Positions 52,453 to 62,656 are shown, counted from the stretch's first letter. The stretch is 64,000 nucleotides of DNA from Streptomonospora sp. PA3 (GCF_009728995.1 NZ_VTZW01000016.1:330421-394420), one strand, 5' to 3'. Made by a program: numbers and translations. The notes: generated by a model from the letters alone, not told the origin.

Positions 52453-53274
52453 TCACACATCCGATGTGCTCCGCGCGGGCGGGGTCGGCCGCGGTGGGTC
52501 CACCGCGCGTCCGGCCGGATCGGCCTGCTGGTCCGCGCAGAGCGGATCGGCGATCGCGTCGGACGCATCGCTGAGGGGCCCCTGCGCCAGCCGGGTCATC
52601 ACAGGCGATGACAGCGGCGCGAGGTCGGCCACCCGGCGAAGACCGTTCACCACGTCGATTGGCCGAACGGCAGGTGTGGTATGCCGGACAACCATCCGAA
52701 GTATGGCATATGTCTCGTCTTGCTCCCCTGTGGCGCGCCCGTCCACCCGCAGGTGAAGGACGGCCGCACGGGCGTCGAAGCGGCGGAGGCCCTTCTTGGT
52801 GGACCGCTCCACTTCGACGGTATCGGCCGCGTTGAACGCGGCCACCGCCTCCGCGGCGTCGTCGGGGTCGACGCCGGGCAGCTCCACCCGCCAGTCCGAG
52901 GCTTCGAGGCGGTCGGCCAGACCGCCCGGCAGGGCCTCGACGACCTCGGCGACGTCAAGCCCGTCGGGCATGGCGTCGTCGAGCCGGACCCGGACCTCGT
53001 CGGGCTCGGCGGGTTCGGCCAGCGTGATCTCGAAGTACTCCGCCTCGCTGGCCACCCCGGTGGGGGCGGCGTTGACGTAGGAGAGCTTCGGGTGCGGCGT
53101 GAACCCCGCTGAGAACGCGACGGGGACACCGGCTCGGCGCAGCGCCCGCTCCAGCGCGCGGGCGATGTCGCGATGGCTCGCGAAGCGCATCCTGCCGCGC
53201 TTGGTGTAGCGGACCCGCAGCCGCGGGCCGGGGCGTCCGGTGGAGGGCGGGGTGCCCTCAGGTGCGGGGGGCAG
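52453..53274 (-). CDS. TIGR03936 / DUF2344 protein, partner of the radical SAM enzyme
   Basis: About 273 aa from the start chosen. RLRVRYTKRGRMRFASHRDI, LERALRRAGVPVAFSAGFTP and HPKLSYVNAAPTG are DUF2344 signatures. The C-terminal 30 residues are Pro/Asp-rich. These proteins accompany, or are fused to, the radical SAM protein TIGR03960, which is upstream on the same strand here. A GGAAAGGAG ribosome site lies exactly 5 nt before CTG 53272-53274, so a CTG start is proposed; a GTG at 53391 would give a 312-aa protein with a poorly placed site. Function not characterised. Confidence 0.75.
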   Translation of the reverse strand: MPPAPEGTPPSTGRPGPRLRVRYTKRGRMRFASHRDIARALERALRRAGVPVAFSAGFTPHPKLSYVNAAPTGVASEAEYFEITLAEPAEPDEVRVRLDDAMPDGLDVAEVVEALPGGLADRLEASDWRVELPGVDPDDAAEAVAAFNAADTVEVERSTKKGLRRFDARAAVLHLRVDGRATGEQDETYAILRMVVRHTTPAVRPIDVVNGLRRVADLAPLSSPVMTRLAQGPLSDASDAIADPLCADQQADPAGRAVDPPRPTPPARSTSDV

Positions 53275-53760
53275 CGCTTCTCCTTTCCTCGATAACTCCC
53301 CGAGGGGCGAGCCGATTCCTCCCTGACTCACCCACCTGGGAGATTCACGTCTTACTTCAGCGTACGGTGCGCTCCAAGGAGCACGCGCCACCGGAGTGGG
53401 GTACCGCCGCCACGCGCCCCCACCGGGCGAGTGGGCGGATGACCCGATGACGATGCGCTCCGTGCTGGATCACCCACGTATGTGCTGTTCCCGCCCGCTG
53501 ACCGGTTGAAAAGCGTTCGGCGGGCTTTCGCCTGCGCGGCGACCGCATGGCCGCTTCAGGCCAGCATGCGGCCTGACCTGCGGCGGGGCACAGGGCGGAA
53601 AATTCTTCGAGGAATTGCCGCGCCGATGCCAACCATCCGCGCCACCCGCCCGTCCTACATCACGTATGGCCCGGCGCGAGCGGGGCGCCGGGCCATACAC
53701 CCACCCCTCTTTCGCGGGAGCGTGCACGCTCCGGCGCCCGCGCGCGGCCCTGCGGTTGAC
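53275..53760. other. intergenic region between the radical SAM gene and its DUF2344 partner
   Basis: 486 bp, or 369 bp if the GTG start is used. It contains the hairpin at 53664-53698 and a ribosome site; otherwise nothing gene-like is seen. It separates two genes that in other genomes are often fused, so an internal promoter probably exists here. Confidence 0.4.
53664..53698. terminator. 14-bp-stem hairpin downstream of the radical SAM gene
   Basis: GTATGGCCCGGCGC and GCGCCGGGCCATAC with a 7-nt loop, 62 bp past the stop codon on the minus strand. No U-tract. A likely terminator or processing site within the cluster. Confidence 0.6.
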
Positions 53761-55695
53761 TCAGACCACCGTCAGCGGCAGCGAACGCCCCGGATCGCTC
53801 GGACCGATCTGGATCTCGGTGCCCATGGTCGGGCAGACCCCGCAGTCGTAGCAGGGGCTCCACCGGCAGTCGTCGACCTCCACCGACTCCTCGCCGTGCA
53901 GCGAGTCCTGCCAGTCCTGCCACAGCCAGCCGCGGTCGAGCCCGGCGTCCAGGTGGTCCCAGGGCAGCACCTCGTCCTCGCCGCGTTCGCGCACGGTGAA
54001 CCAGTCCAGGTCCACCGGCCCGCCCGCCAGCGCCTTCTCGGCGCACTCGGCCCAGCGCTCGTAGGAGAAGTGCTCGCTCCAGCCGTCGAAGCGCCCGCCG
54101 GCGCGCCACACCTCCTCGATGACCCGGCCCACGCGCCGGTCACCGCGGGAGAGCAGCCCTTCGATGATCGAGGGCCGGCCTTCGTGGTAGCGCAGCCCGA
54201 TGGCCTTGCCGTAGCGGCGGTCGGAGCGCAGCGCGGCCTTGAGCTTGTGCAGCCGCGCGTCGACCACCTCGTAGGGGGTCTGCCCCGCCCACTGGAACGG
54301 CGTCTGCGGCTTGGGCACGAACCCGCCGATGGAGACGGTGCAGCGGATGTCGGAGCGGCCGGTGACCTCGCGCCCGGTCCGGATGACCTCCTTGGCCAGG
54401 TCCGCGATGGCCAGCACGTCCTCGTCCTGCTCGGTGGGCAGCCCGCACATGAAGTACAGCTTCACCTGGCGCCACCCGGCGGCGTAGGCCGCGGTCACGG
54501 TGCGGATCAGGTCCTGCTCGCTGACCATCTTGTTGATGACCCGGCGCATCCGCTCGCTGCCGCCCTCGGGCGCGAAGGTCAGCCCGGAGCGCCGGCCGTT
54601 GCGGGTGAGCTCGTTGGCCAGGTCGATGTTGAAGGCGTCGACCCGGGTGGAGGGCAGCGACAGGCCGGTGTTGGTGCCCTCGTAGCGGTCGGCCAGGTTC
54701 TTGGCGACGCTGCCGATCTCGCTGTGGTCGGCGCTGGAGAGCGAGAGCAGCCCCACCTCCTGGAACCCGGAGGAGCGCACGCCCTGCTCGACCATCTCGG
54801 TGATGGTCTCCTTGCTGCGCTCGCGCACCGGGCGGGTGATCATTCCCGCCTGGCAGAAGCGGCATCCGCGCGTGCAGCCGCGGAAGATCTCCACGCTGTA
54901 GCGCTCGTGGACCGTCTCGGCCAGCGGCACGATCGGGTTCTTGGGATAGGGCCAGCGGTCCAGATCCATGACCGTGTGCTTCTGCACGGTCCAGGGCACG
55001 CCCTCGCGGTTGGGCGTGTAGGAGGCGATGCGCCCGTCGGGGTGGTAGGCGACGTCGTAGAAGCGCGGCACGTACACGCCGCCGCCCTCGGCCAGCCGCA
55101 GCAGCAGGCCGTCGCGCCCGCCGGGGCGGCCCTCGCGCTTCCACTCCCGGACGACCTCGGTGATCGCCAGCGCGATCTCCTCGCCGTCGCCGAGGACGAC
55201 CGCGTCCAGGAAGTCGGCGATGGGTTCGGGGTTGAACGCGGCGTGCCCGCCGGCAAGCACGATCGGGTGGTCGTCGGTGCGGTCGGCGGCGTGCAGCGGG
55301 ATGCCGCCCAGGTCCAGCGCCGTGAGCATGTTGGTATAGCCCATCTCACTGGCGAAGCTGATCCCGAGCAGGTCGAAGGCCGCGACGGGCCGGTGCGCGT
55401 CGACGGTGAACTGCGGAACCCCGTGCTCGCGCATCAGCCGCTCCAGGTCCGACCACACCGCGTAGCTGCGCTCTGCCAGCACGCCCTCGCGCTCGTTGAG
55501 GACCTCGTAGAGGATCTGCACGCCCTGGTTGGGCGCGCCCACCTCGTAGGCGTCGGGGTACATCAGCGCCCAGCGGACCTCGGCGTCGTCCCAGTCCCGC
55601 ACGACGGAGTTGAGCTCGCCCCCGACGTACTGCACCGGTTTCTGCACGCTCGGAAGCAGGGCTTCCAGCTGCGAAAACACGCTTTCGATGGGCAT
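53761..55695 (-). CDS. TIGR03960-family B12-independent radical SAM protein
   Basis: 644 aa. The radical SAM motif CTRGCRFCQAG (CxxxCxxC) lies in the second third. N-terminal VGAPNQGVQILYEVLNEREG and LDLGGIPLHAADRTDDHPIV form the vitamin-B12-binding-like Rossmann domain seen in MiaB/HemN-type relatives. C-terminal CYDCGVCPTMG may bind a second Fe-S cluster. The chemistry is unknown; family members often accompany DUF2344 and rne. Start ATG 55693-55695 with AGGGGAA. Confidence 0.9.
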   Translation of the reverse strand: MPIESVFSQLEALLPSVQKPVQYVGGELNSVVRDWDDAEVRWALMYPDAYEVGAPNQGVQILYEVLNEREGVLAERSYAVWSDLERLMREHGVPQFTVDAHRPVAAFDLLGISFASEMGYTNMLTALDLGGIPLHAADRTDDHPIVLAGGHAAFNPEPIADFLDAVVLGDGEEIALAITEVVREWKREGRPGGRDGLLLRLAEGGGVYVPRFYDVAYHPDGRIASYTPNREGVPWTVQKHTVMDLDRWPYPKNPIVPLAETVHERYSVEIFRGCTRGCRFCQAGMITRPVRERSKETITEMVEQGVRSSGFQEVGLLSLSSADHSEIGSVAKNLADRYEGTNTGLSLPSTRVDAFNIDLANELTRNGRRSGLTFAPEGGSERMRRVINKMVSEQDLIRTVTAAYAAGWRQVKLYFMCGLPTEQDEDVLAIADLAKEVIRTGREVTGRSDIRCTVSIGGFVPKPQTPFQWAGQTPYEVVDARLHKLKAALRSDRRYGKAIGLRYHEGRPSIIEGLLSRGDRRVGRVIEEVWRAGGRFDGWSEHFSYERWAECAEKALAGGPVDLDWFTVRERGEDEVLPWDHLDAGLDRGWLWQDWQDSLHGEESVEVDDCRWSPCYDCGVCPTMGTEIQIGPSDPGRSLPLTVV

Positions 55696-55807
55696 CGTGG
55701 TTCCCCTGCGTCGGCTGTCTGGGCATGTCCCGTGGGACACCGCCCAGCTTAGGCCGTGTCGGGCGGGCCCGGTCCGCGGACGGTCCGGCCGCCCGGCGCC
55801 GGGCGCT

Positions 55808-56980
55808 TCAGCCGGACCGGCGCTCGCGGGCGCGCACGTTGAGCACCAGCCCGAGCACGGCGAGGTTGGCCACCGCCGCGGTGCCGCCGTAGGAGACGAA
55901 CGGCAGCGGGATGCCGGTGATCGGTGCCACGCCCAGTGTCATGCCGATGTTGATGAAGCTCTGGAACCCCAGCCAGGTGGCCGCCCCGATGCAGAGCATG
56001 CGGGCGTAGGGATCCTCGCAGTTGCCCGCCACACGCAGGATCCGCCACAGCACGAAGGCGATCAGCCCGATGACGACCGCGCCGCCCACGAAGCCCAGTT
56101 CCTCTCCGGCCACGGTGAAGACGAAGTCGGTGTGCTGCTCGGGCACGAACCGCCCGCGGGTGTGCTCGCCCTGGAACAGCCCGGTCCCGTTGAGCCCGCC
56201 CGAACCCACGGCGATCATGGACTGGTTGGCGTTGTATCCGGTGCCGCGCGGATCCGCGCTGGGGTTCATGAACGTGGTGAACCGGTCCAGCTGGTAGTCC
56301 TTGAGCAGCCCGAACCACCACACGCAGAAGGCGCTGAGCAGCCCGCAGCCGACCAGCCCGGCCACCCACCGCACGGGCGCCCCGGACAGGGCGAGCATGC
56401 CCAGGTAGGTGCCGGCGAGCACCATGGCGGTGCCCAGGTCGGGCTGGGCGAGGATCAGGCCCAGCGGCGCCCCCAGTACCGCGAGGCTCACGAGCACGTC
56501 GCGGGTGGTGGGCGCGAACTCGCCGTCGCGGGGCTCGCCCAGCAGCATCGCCACCGCCAGGACCATCCCGAGCTTGGCCAACTCGCCGGGCTGCATCTGC
56601 AGGCCGCCGAGGACGAGCCAGGAGCGCGAGCCGTTGATGGTCTCGCCCAGCGGCGTCAGCACCAGGGCCAGCCCCACCACGGCGGCGAGGTAGACGAACG
56701 GGGCGTAGGCGCGGGAGACGCGGTAGTCCACGGCCGCCACCGCCAGCAGCGCGACCGCGCCCAGGAGCAGGTGCATCAGGTGGCGCTCGACGTGGCCGAG
56801 GGCTCGGGCCGGGTCGGCGGGGTCGTAGGTCGCCGACGCGACCAGCAGGACGCCGATCAGCGACAGCGCGGCGACGGCCAGCAGCATCGGCCAGTCGAAC
56901 CGGCGCGGCGCCGCCGAGGCGACCAGCCGTCCGGCGCGGTCGGCCAGGCTCGGCGGGTGCGGGCTGGGAATGGTGGTCAT
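55808..56980 (-). CDS. rodA: rod-shape-determining protein RodA (SEDS glycosyltransferase)
   Basis: 390 aa, ten predicted helices. SEDS landmarks: INGSRSWLVLGGLQMQPGEL, LGLILAQPDLGTAMVLAGTYLG, and GIPLPFVSYGGTAAVANLAV near the C-terminus. It polymerises lipid II during lateral growth with PBP2 (mrdA) directly upstream; 22-bp gap. The order is mreBCD-mrdA-rodA. Confidence 0.95.
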   Translation of the reverse strand: MTTIPSPHPPSLADRAGRLVASAAPRRFDWPMLLAVAALSLIGVLLVASATYDPADPARALGHVERHLMHLLLGAVALLAVAAVDYRVSRAYAPFVYLAAVVGLALVLTPLGETINGSRSWLVLGGLQMQPGELAKLGMVLAVAMLLGEPRDGEFAPTTRDVLVSLAVLGAPLGLILAQPDLGTAMVLAGTYLGMLALSGAPVRWVAGLVGCGLLSAFCVWWFGLLKDYQLDRFTTFMNPSADPRGTGYNANQSMIAVGSGGLNGTGLFQGEHTRGRFVPEQHTDFVFTVAGEELGFVGGAVVIGLIAFVLWRILRVAGNCEDPYARMLCIGAATWLGFQSFINIGMTLGVAPITGIPLPFVSYGGTAAVANLAVLGLVLNVRARERRSG

Positions 56981-57002
56981 CGGCTACCGCCAGCGGTCCT
57001 CG

Positions 57003-59213
57003 TCAGTGGTCGTCGGGCGGCGCGATCGAGCCGTCCTCGCGGACGCTCGGCAGCGCCGTGGGCGGTTGGCCCCCGGGCAGGGCCGGTTCGGCCGGCTCCG
57101 CGCCGCCCTCGCCGTTCTCCTCGCCGGCGGCCCGGCCGCCGCTGTCCTTGCCGGAGAAGCCGTAGATGCCCTCGTAGATCTTGCGGACGACCGGCGCCGC
57201 AGCGGCGCCGCCGGTGCCGGCCTGCGGGATCATCGCCACCACCGCGAACCGCGGGTCGTCGGCCGGGGCGTAGGAGGCGAACCAGGCCGAGTCCTCGCGG
57301 TTCTGCATGGTGGCCGTTCCGGTCTTGCCGGCGACGGAGACCTTGTCCTGCGGGAACCCGTCGAAGGCGCCGGCGGCGGTGCCCTCCTTGGGCACCTGCG
57401 TCAGGGCGCGCTTGATGTAGTCCAGGGTGCGGTCGTCGATGGGCAGCTTCCCGGCCACCACCGGTTCGACCTTCTCGACCCGCTTGCCGTCGGGCGAGAG
57501 GAACCCGCGGGCGACGCGGGGCTCGTATACGGTTCCGCCGTTGGCGATGGCGGCGTAGGCGCGGGCCAGCTGCAGCGGGGTGACCAGCATGTCGCCCTGC
57601 CCGATGGCGCGGTTGATGGCGTCGCCGCCGCGCCAGCGGTCGCCGTCGAGGCAGTGCTCGCGGGCCAGGCGCTCCAGGTAGGCGGCGTGGCCGGGGTCCT
57701 CCTCGGCGACGTCGGAGTAGCCCTTCTCGGCCATCTTGCAGCTGTAGTCGCGGGTCTGCTTCCAGTAGCTCTTCTTCCACTGGCGGTCGGGGACGCGCCC
57801 GCTGGACTCGTGCGGCAGGTCGATGCCGGTGGGCTCGCCGAAGCCGAATCCGTGGGCCATCTTCGAGACCGGGTCGCGGGAGCCGTCCTTGGCGGAGCCG
57901 CGGTGCTGGCGGTACATGTCGTAGCCGAGCTTGTAGAAGACGGTGTTGCAGGAGACCACGATGGCCTTGTGCAGGCTGATGGTGCCGTACCCGCCGCCCT
58001 CGAAGTTCTGCCAGGAGCGCCCGGCCAGGCCGATGGAGCCGGGGCAGCTGTAGGAGCCGTTGAGCTGCGCGCCGTTCTTGACCGCGGCGGCCAGGGTGGT
58101 GGGCTTGAACGTCGACCCCGGCGGGTACTGGCCCTGCAGCGCGCGCGAGATGAGCGGTTCTCCGGCGTCCTCGCTGAGCAGCTTGTGGTAGGTCTCGGCG
58201 TCGATGCCGCCGTTCCACACCTCGGGGTTGTAGGTGGGCAGGCTGGCCATGGCGATCACGTTTCCGGTGCGCACGTCCAGCACCACCGCCGATCCGGACT
58301 CCACCGGCTTGCCCTGCTGCTTGGCCTGTTCCACGGCGCCGCGCAGCGCGTCCTGAGCGATCTGCTGGACCTCGGTGTCGATGCTGGTGACCAGGTGCAT
58401 CCCCGGCTCGGGCGGCTTGCGGGAGAGGACGCCGCGCACGTCGCCCTGGGCGGATACGGACAGGATCCGCTCGCCGGAGTCGCCGCGCAGCCGATCGTCG
58501 TAGACGGCCTCCAGGCCGTCGCGGCCGACCCGGTCGACGCCGCTGAACTCGGCGCGCAGGTCCTCGCGGGCCTCGAACTCCTCCTGGGTGATGGGCTGGA
58601 GGTAGCCCAGCAGCTGCGCCGCCAGGTCGTCGTGGGGGTACTCGCGCACGGCCATCTGCTGGGCGGAGATCCCGGGGAACTCGCTTTTGCGCTCCATGAT
58701 CTGCAGGGCGACCCGCGGCGGGATGTCCTCGGCCAGCGGGATGGGCTGGTAGGGCGAGCCCTGCCAGCAGGGTCGCCCGGTCTCGGGGCCGCACAGGCGC
58801 ACCCGGCTGCGCAGCTTCTCGAAGGGCCGGTCGATCAGCTCGGCGACCTTGCGCAGCACGGCGGCGCCGTCGTCGTCCTGGTCGAGCAGGGCGTGGTAGT
58901 CGGCGGTGATGGTCAGCTCGGTGCGGTTGCTCACCAGCGGTTCGCCGCTGGAGTCCAGGATGCGGCCGCGCAGGGCGGGCACGATGAGCTTCTGGGTGTG
59001 GCTGGCCAGCGCCAACTCGCGGTAGTGCTCGGCCTGGGGCACCTGCATGTACCACATGCGGCCGGCGAGCGCGGCGAACAGCGCCAGGACCAGCAGCTGG
59101 ACCGCGAGCATGCCGCTGCGGCGCACCGCGCGCGGCCGGGTCGGGCCGGTGCTCGCATAGGCGCTCCGATGGCGCCGGCCGCTCAGCAGCCTCCGCCTGC
59201 GGAGTCGGATCAT
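57003..59213 (-). CDS. mrdA: penicillin-binding protein 2 (transpeptidase)
   Basis: 736 aa class B PBP. One N-terminal TM helix (LAVQLLVLALFAALAGRMWY), pedestal domain, then the three transpeptidase motifs: SxxK in PPGSTFKP, SxN in VVSCNT and KTG in VAGKTGTA. It cross-links peptidoglycan made by RodA. The start ATG 59211-59213 overlaps the mreD stop (ATGA). The C-terminal 60 residues are a Pro/Glu/Gly-rich tail. Confidence 0.95.
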   Translation of the reverse strand: MIRLRRRRLLSGRRHRSAYASTGPTRPRAVRRSGMLAVQLLVLALFAALAGRMWYMQVPQAEHYRELALASHTQKLIVPALRGRILDSSGEPLVSNRTELTITADYHALLDQDDDGAAVLRKVAELIDRPFEKLRSRVRLCGPETGRPCWQGSPYQPIPLAEDIPPRVALQIMERKSEFPGISAQQMAVREYPHDDLAAQLLGYLQPITQEEFEAREDLRAEFSGVDRVGRDGLEAVYDDRLRGDSGERILSVSAQGDVRGVLSRKPPEPGMHLVTSIDTEVQQIAQDALRGAVEQAKQQGKPVESGSAVVLDVRTGNVIAMASLPTYNPEVWNGGIDAETYHKLLSEDAGEPLISRALQGQYPPGSTFKPTTLAAAVKNGAQLNGSYSCPGSIGLAGRSWQNFEGGGYGTISLHKAIVVSCNTVFYKLGYDMYRQHRGSAKDGSRDPVSKMAHGFGFGEPTGIDLPHESSGRVPDRQWKKSYWKQTRDYSCKMAEKGYSDVAEEDPGHAAYLERLAREHCLDGDRWRGGDAINRAIGQGDMLVTPLQLARAYAAIANGGTVYEPRVARGFLSPDGKRVEKVEPVVAGKLPIDDRTLDYIKRALTQVPKEGTAAGAFDGFPQDKVSVAGKTGTATMQNREDSAWFASYAPADDPRFAVVAMIPQAGTGGAAAAPVVRKIYEGIYGFSGKDSGGRAAGEENGEGGAEPAEPALPGGQPPTALPSVREDGSIAPPDDH

Positions 59214-59755
59214 CTCCCCCATCCCTTCGCGGTGATCCAGGGCGCGGGCATGTCGGTGCGGGTGTCGCCGGAGAACCGACGCACCAGGGGCACCAGGGGT
59301 CCCAGCACCGCCGGGCTCACCAGCAGGGTCAGGGCGGCGCCGCCCAGCACCGGCCACAACGCGGCCGGCAGCGCGGCGCGGGTGTCGCCCAGGACCAGGC
59401 CGATGAGCAGGAACGCCGCCGGCACGCCCAGCGCGGTTGCGGCCGCGGCCAGGTAGGGGCCCAGCCCCCAGCGCATGTCGGCGTCGCGGATGGAGGCGAG
59501 CAGGTAGCCCGCCAGGCACAGCAGCAGGGCGGTGCGGCCGATCTCGTGGTCGGCCGGGGGCAGCACGTCGACCGCCAGCCCGGCGGCGAACCCGGTGACG
59601 GCCGCGGCGGCCGGCGTGGACCACAGCGCGATCGCCACGACGGTGAGCAGCACCAGATCGGGGGCGATGCCCCAGGGCAGGGGCAGCCGGTTGAGCACCG
59701 CGGTCTGCACGAGGACCGCAGCGAGGACCAGCAGGGCCGAGAGCGTCGCCTTCAT
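59210..59755 (-). CDS. mreD: rod-shape-determining protein MreD
   Basis: 181 aa, five to six helices, very hydrophobic (MKATLSALLVLAAVLVQTAV, ALWSTPAAAAVTGFAAGLAV, LGPYLAAAATALGVPAAFLL). The overlaps with mreC (59752-59755) and mrdA (59210-59213) show coupling. It links MreC to the membrane elongation complex. Confidence 0.9.
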   Translation of the reverse strand: MKATLSALLVLAAVLVQTAVLNRLPLPWGIAPDLVLLTVVAIALWSTPAAAAVTGFAAGLAVDVLPPADHEIGRTALLLCLAGYLLASIRDADMRWGLGPYLAAAATALGVPAAFLLIGLVLGDTRAALPAALWPVLGGAALTLLVSPAVLGPLVPLVRRFSGDTRTDMPAPWITAKGWGR

Positions 59756-60792
59756 CGTCCGCCTTCCTGGTCGGCGCCGTCGGCGGCCTCCGCCGATGCG
59801 TCGCCGCTGCCGCCTCCGTCGGGATCCTGCTCGCCGTTCCCGCCGTTCCCGGGAGTCTCGGGGGGCTGCTCGTCGGGCGCGTCCTCGGTGTCCTCCGAGC
59901 CCGGTGCGTCGCGCGGCGGATCGGGCAGGAGGGAGTCGCGGGGGTCACCTTGCGGTCCGGCCACGATGACCCCCACGACGTCCAGTGAGCCGAAGTCGAC
60001 GGCGGGCTCGGCCTTGCCGGTGCGGGTCAGGCGGCCCGGCGCGTCGTCGACGGCGGTGACGGTTCCGATGGGCACTCCGGGGACGAACGGAGCCCCCTGA
60101 TGGGAACCCAGGGTGACCAGGCGCTGACCCGCCTTCATCCGCGCATCGGCGCTCATCAGTTCGAAGCGCAGCGGCTTGCCGTCGCCGATGCCGGCCGAGG
60201 CGCCCTCGGCCACGCCGATCTCCTGGGAGTCCTCCAGCCGCGCCCCCACCGCCGATGCGGGGTCGGTCACCAGCATGACGGTGGCGGTGGACGGCCCGGC
60301 CTGGACGACCCGGCCCACCAGGCCGTCGCCGTTGACGACGGTCATGTCCGGTCGGACGCCGTCGTCGCGACCGACGTCGAGGGTGACGGTGTCGGAGAAT
60401 CCGCGGGCGGTCACCCGGGTGACCGCCTGGGCGGGCACGATCTCGTAGCCGCCCATCCCGGCCAGCTGCAGCAGGTCGCGCAGCCGCCCGGCCCGATCGG
60501 CGTCGCGCTGCCGGGCGTGCAGGCGGTTCCGCAGCTCATCGTTGCGCTGCTCCAGGGCGTCGATGCGCTCGCGGGCGCCGTGTGCGGTCGTCAGCGTCGC
60601 ATAAGCGCTGCTGAAGGGCGCACCCGCCACCGACACGCCGGCCGACACCGGGCGGAAGGCGACCTCTCCGGCGTTGCGCGCGGCGCTGGTGACGGGGTTG
60701 GCCCCCTCGCGGGAGTCCAGCACGACCAGCACGAGCGAGACGGCGGCGAGGATCCCCACGACCAGCCGGGAACGGGAACCGTCGCGCCGCAT
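59752..60792 (-). CDS. mreC: rod-shape-determining protein MreC
   Basis: 346 aa: one N-terminal TM helix (LVVGILAAVSLVLVVLDS), a coiled coil (ARERIDALEQRNDELRNRLH) and the two beta-barrel MreC domain (RGFSDTVTLDVGRDDGVRPD, VNGDGLVGRVVQAGPSTATV). An acidic, Pro/Gly-rich tail of about 60 residues ends it. It organises PBP2 and RodA. The start ATG 60790-60792 is 1 bp from the mreB stop. Confidence 0.95.
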   Translation of the reverse strand: MRRDGSRSRLVVGILAAVSLVLVVLDSREGANPVTSAARNAGEVAFRPVSAGVSVAGAPFSSAYATLTTAHGARERIDALEQRNDELRNRLHARQRDADRAGRLRDLLQLAGMGGYEIVPAQAVTRVTARGFSDTVTLDVGRDDGVRPDMTVVNGDGLVGRVVQAGPSTATVMLVTDPASAVGARLEDSQEIGVAEGASAGIGDGKPLRFELMSADARMKAGQRLVTLGSHQGAPFVPGVPIGTVTAVDDAPGRLTRTGKAEPAVDFGSLDVVGVIVAGPQGDPRDSLLPDPPRDAPGSEDTEDAPDEQPPETPGNGGNGEQDPDGGGSGDASAEAADGADQEGGR

Positions 60793-60793
60793 G

Positions 60794-61828
60794 TCAGCGC
60801 CGCCGCTCGGGGACGAGGACCTGGCTGAGCCGCTCGTAGTTCTCCACGCACGTGCCCGAGCCCACGGCCACGGAGTCCAGGGCGTTCTCCGCGACGTGGA
60901 TGGGCATCCCCGTCTCGTGGCGGAGCCGGCCGTCGAGCCCGGCCAGCAGCGCCCCGCCGCCCGTGACCGCGACGCCGCGGTCCATGACGTCGCCGGAGAG
61001 CTCGGGCGGGCACTTGTCGAGCGTGGTGCGGACCGCGTCGACGATGGCGGTGACCGGCTCCTCGATGGCCTGGCGCACATCGGCGGCCGACATGACCACG
61101 GTCTTGGGCAGCCCGCTGACCAGGTCGCGCCCGCGCACTTCGGCGTGCAGCTCCTCGCCTCCGGTCGGAAACGCCGAGCCGATGGCGACCTTGAGCTCCT
61201 CGGCGGTGCGCTCGCCGATCATCAGCGAGTACTCCTTCTTGGCGAAGGTCATGATCGACTGGTCGAGTTCGTCGCCGCCCACCCGGATGGACTGGGAGGT
61301 GACGATGCCGCCCATGGAGATGACCGCGACCTCGGTGGTGCCGCCGCCGATGTCGACGACCATGTTGCCGGTGGGCTCGTGGACGGGCAGCCCCGCGCCG
61401 ATGGCCGCGGCCATCGGCTCCTCGATGATGTAGACGCGCCGCGCTCCGGCCTGGTAACCGGCCTCCTTGACCGCCCGGTGCTCGACCGAGGTGATGCCGC
61501 TGGGAACGGCGACGACGATGCGCGGCTTGGCGAAGTGGCGGCGGCGGTGGATCTTCTGGATGAAGTAGCGCAGCATGCGCTCGGTGATCTCGAAGTCGGC
61601 GATGACGCCGTCCTTGAGCGGCCGTATCGCGGTGATGTTGCTGGGCGTGCGCCCGATCATCTGCTTGGCCTCGATACCCACCGCGACGATCTTGCCCGTG
61701 GAGGAGTTGAGTGCCACGACGGAGGGTTCGTTGAGCACGATCCCGCGACCGCGCACGTAGACGAGGGTATTGGCTGTCCCGAGGTCGACCGCCATATCGC
61801 GGCCCAGGAAGGCGAGGTTATTGGTCAT
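60794..61828 (-). CDS. mreB: rod-shape-determining protein MreB
   Basis: 344 aa bacterial actin. [20 protein letters not shown] (phosphate 1), [40 protein letters not shown] (phosphate 2), and [16 protein letters not shown] (adenosine) are all present. It positions the elongation machinery. First gene of the mreBCD-mrdA-rodA operon. Confidence 0.97.
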   Translation of the reverse strand: MTNNLAFLGRDMAVDLGTANTLVYVRGRGIVLNEPSVVALNSSTGKIVAVGIEAKQMIGRTPSNITAIRPLKDGVIADFEITERMLRYFIQKIHRRRHFAKPRIVVAVPSGITSVEHRAVKEAGYQAGARRVYIIEEPMAAAIGAGLPVHEPTGNMVVDIGGGTTEVAVISMGGIVTSQSIRVGGDELDQSIMTFAKKEYSLMIGERTAEELKVAIGSAFPTGGEELHAEVRGRDLVSGLPKTVVMSAADVRQAIEEPVTAIVDAVRTTLDKCPPELSGDVMDRGVAVTGGGALLAGLDGRLRHETGMPIHVAENALDSVAVGSGTCVENYERLSQVLVPERRR

Positions 61829-61982
61829 GAAGCGTCCTCAGCGGCACCAAACGGGTGAGGCCCCCACGGGGCGGTCAATACGGAATCGTTCCTGTACGGA
61901 TGTGGATCCAGTACCCGTATCGTAACGCTGAGCAACCGGACGACTACGCAAACACTCCGGTCGAATCGGGTGGTCGCAAACC

Positions 61983-62008
61983 AAAAAGCGCCGGGCACAG
62001 CCCGGCGC
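61983..62008 (-). terminator. Rho-independent terminator of ndk
   Basis: Minus strand: GCGCCGGGC-TGT-GCCCGGCGC (61988-62008) followed by TTTTT (61983-61987). Classical 9-bp stem, 3-nt loop and U-tract, 20 bp downstream of the ndk stop; the best terminator in the window. Confidence 0.9.
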
Positions 62009-62027
62009 GGAGAGGAAGGGGCGTCGC

Positions 62028-62438
62028 TCAGGCCGCCAGATCGGGGAAGAACAGCTTGATCTCGCGCTCGGCGGAGTAGGTGGAGTCCGAGCCGTGCACG
62101 ATGTTCTGCTGCACCTCCAGCGCGAAGTCGCCGCGGATGGTGCCGGGGCCGGCGGCGATGGGGTCGGTGGCGCCGGCCAGGGCGCGGAAGGCCTCGACGG
62201 CGCGCTCGCCCTCGACGACCATGGCCACCAGCGGCCCCCCGGTGATGAACTCGACCAGCGAGTCGAAGAACGGCCGCTCGGCGTGCTCCTCGTAGTGGGT
62301 CTTGGCGGTGTCGGTGTCCAGCGTGCGCAGGTCCATCGCGACGATCCGCAGACCCCGGCGCTCGATGCGGGAGACGATCTCGCCGATGATGCTGCGCCGC
62401 ACGCCGTCGGGCTTGATCAGAACAAGGGTCCGCTCCAC
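62028..62438 (-). CDS. ndk: nucleoside diphosphate kinase
   Basis: 136 aa, normal length. [20 protein letters not shown] at the N-terminus, active-site His115 in NIVHGSDS, and FFPDL at the end. It transfers phosphate between nucleoside triphosphates and diphosphates. Start GTG 62436-62438 after GAGGAG; an in-frame start at 62468 would add ten unmatched residues. Between mreB and the DUF4233 gene. Confidence 0.97.
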   Translation of the reverse strand: MERTLVLIKPDGVRRSIIGEIVSRIERRGLRIVAMDLRTLDTDTAKTHYEEHAERPFFDSLVEFITGGPLVAMVVEGERAVEAFRALAGATDPIAAGPGTIRGDFALEVQQNIVHGSDSTYSAEREIKLFFPDLAA

Positions 62439-62656
62439 GGTGGTGTCACTCCTCGGCAGTCGGTGCAAGGGATAGAGAGGGTGGACCGGGCCGACACTGG
62501 GCTGCGCCCGGCACGCGGCGCGGCGGCCGCCCCTGGCCGTCGCAACCTTATCGCGTCCATTGCCTGGCCGGTGCCGTTACGCAGGAGGCACACACAGCGC
62601 ACCCGGCCGGATGCGGCCGGAGACACGGGCCGCCGGCGTTCAGCGGCCCGATCGCT

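Noticed and set aside
48970-52611. 1213-codon plus-strand open frame over rne
   Set aside because: Antisense shadow of rne, whose catalytic motifs are on the minus strand.
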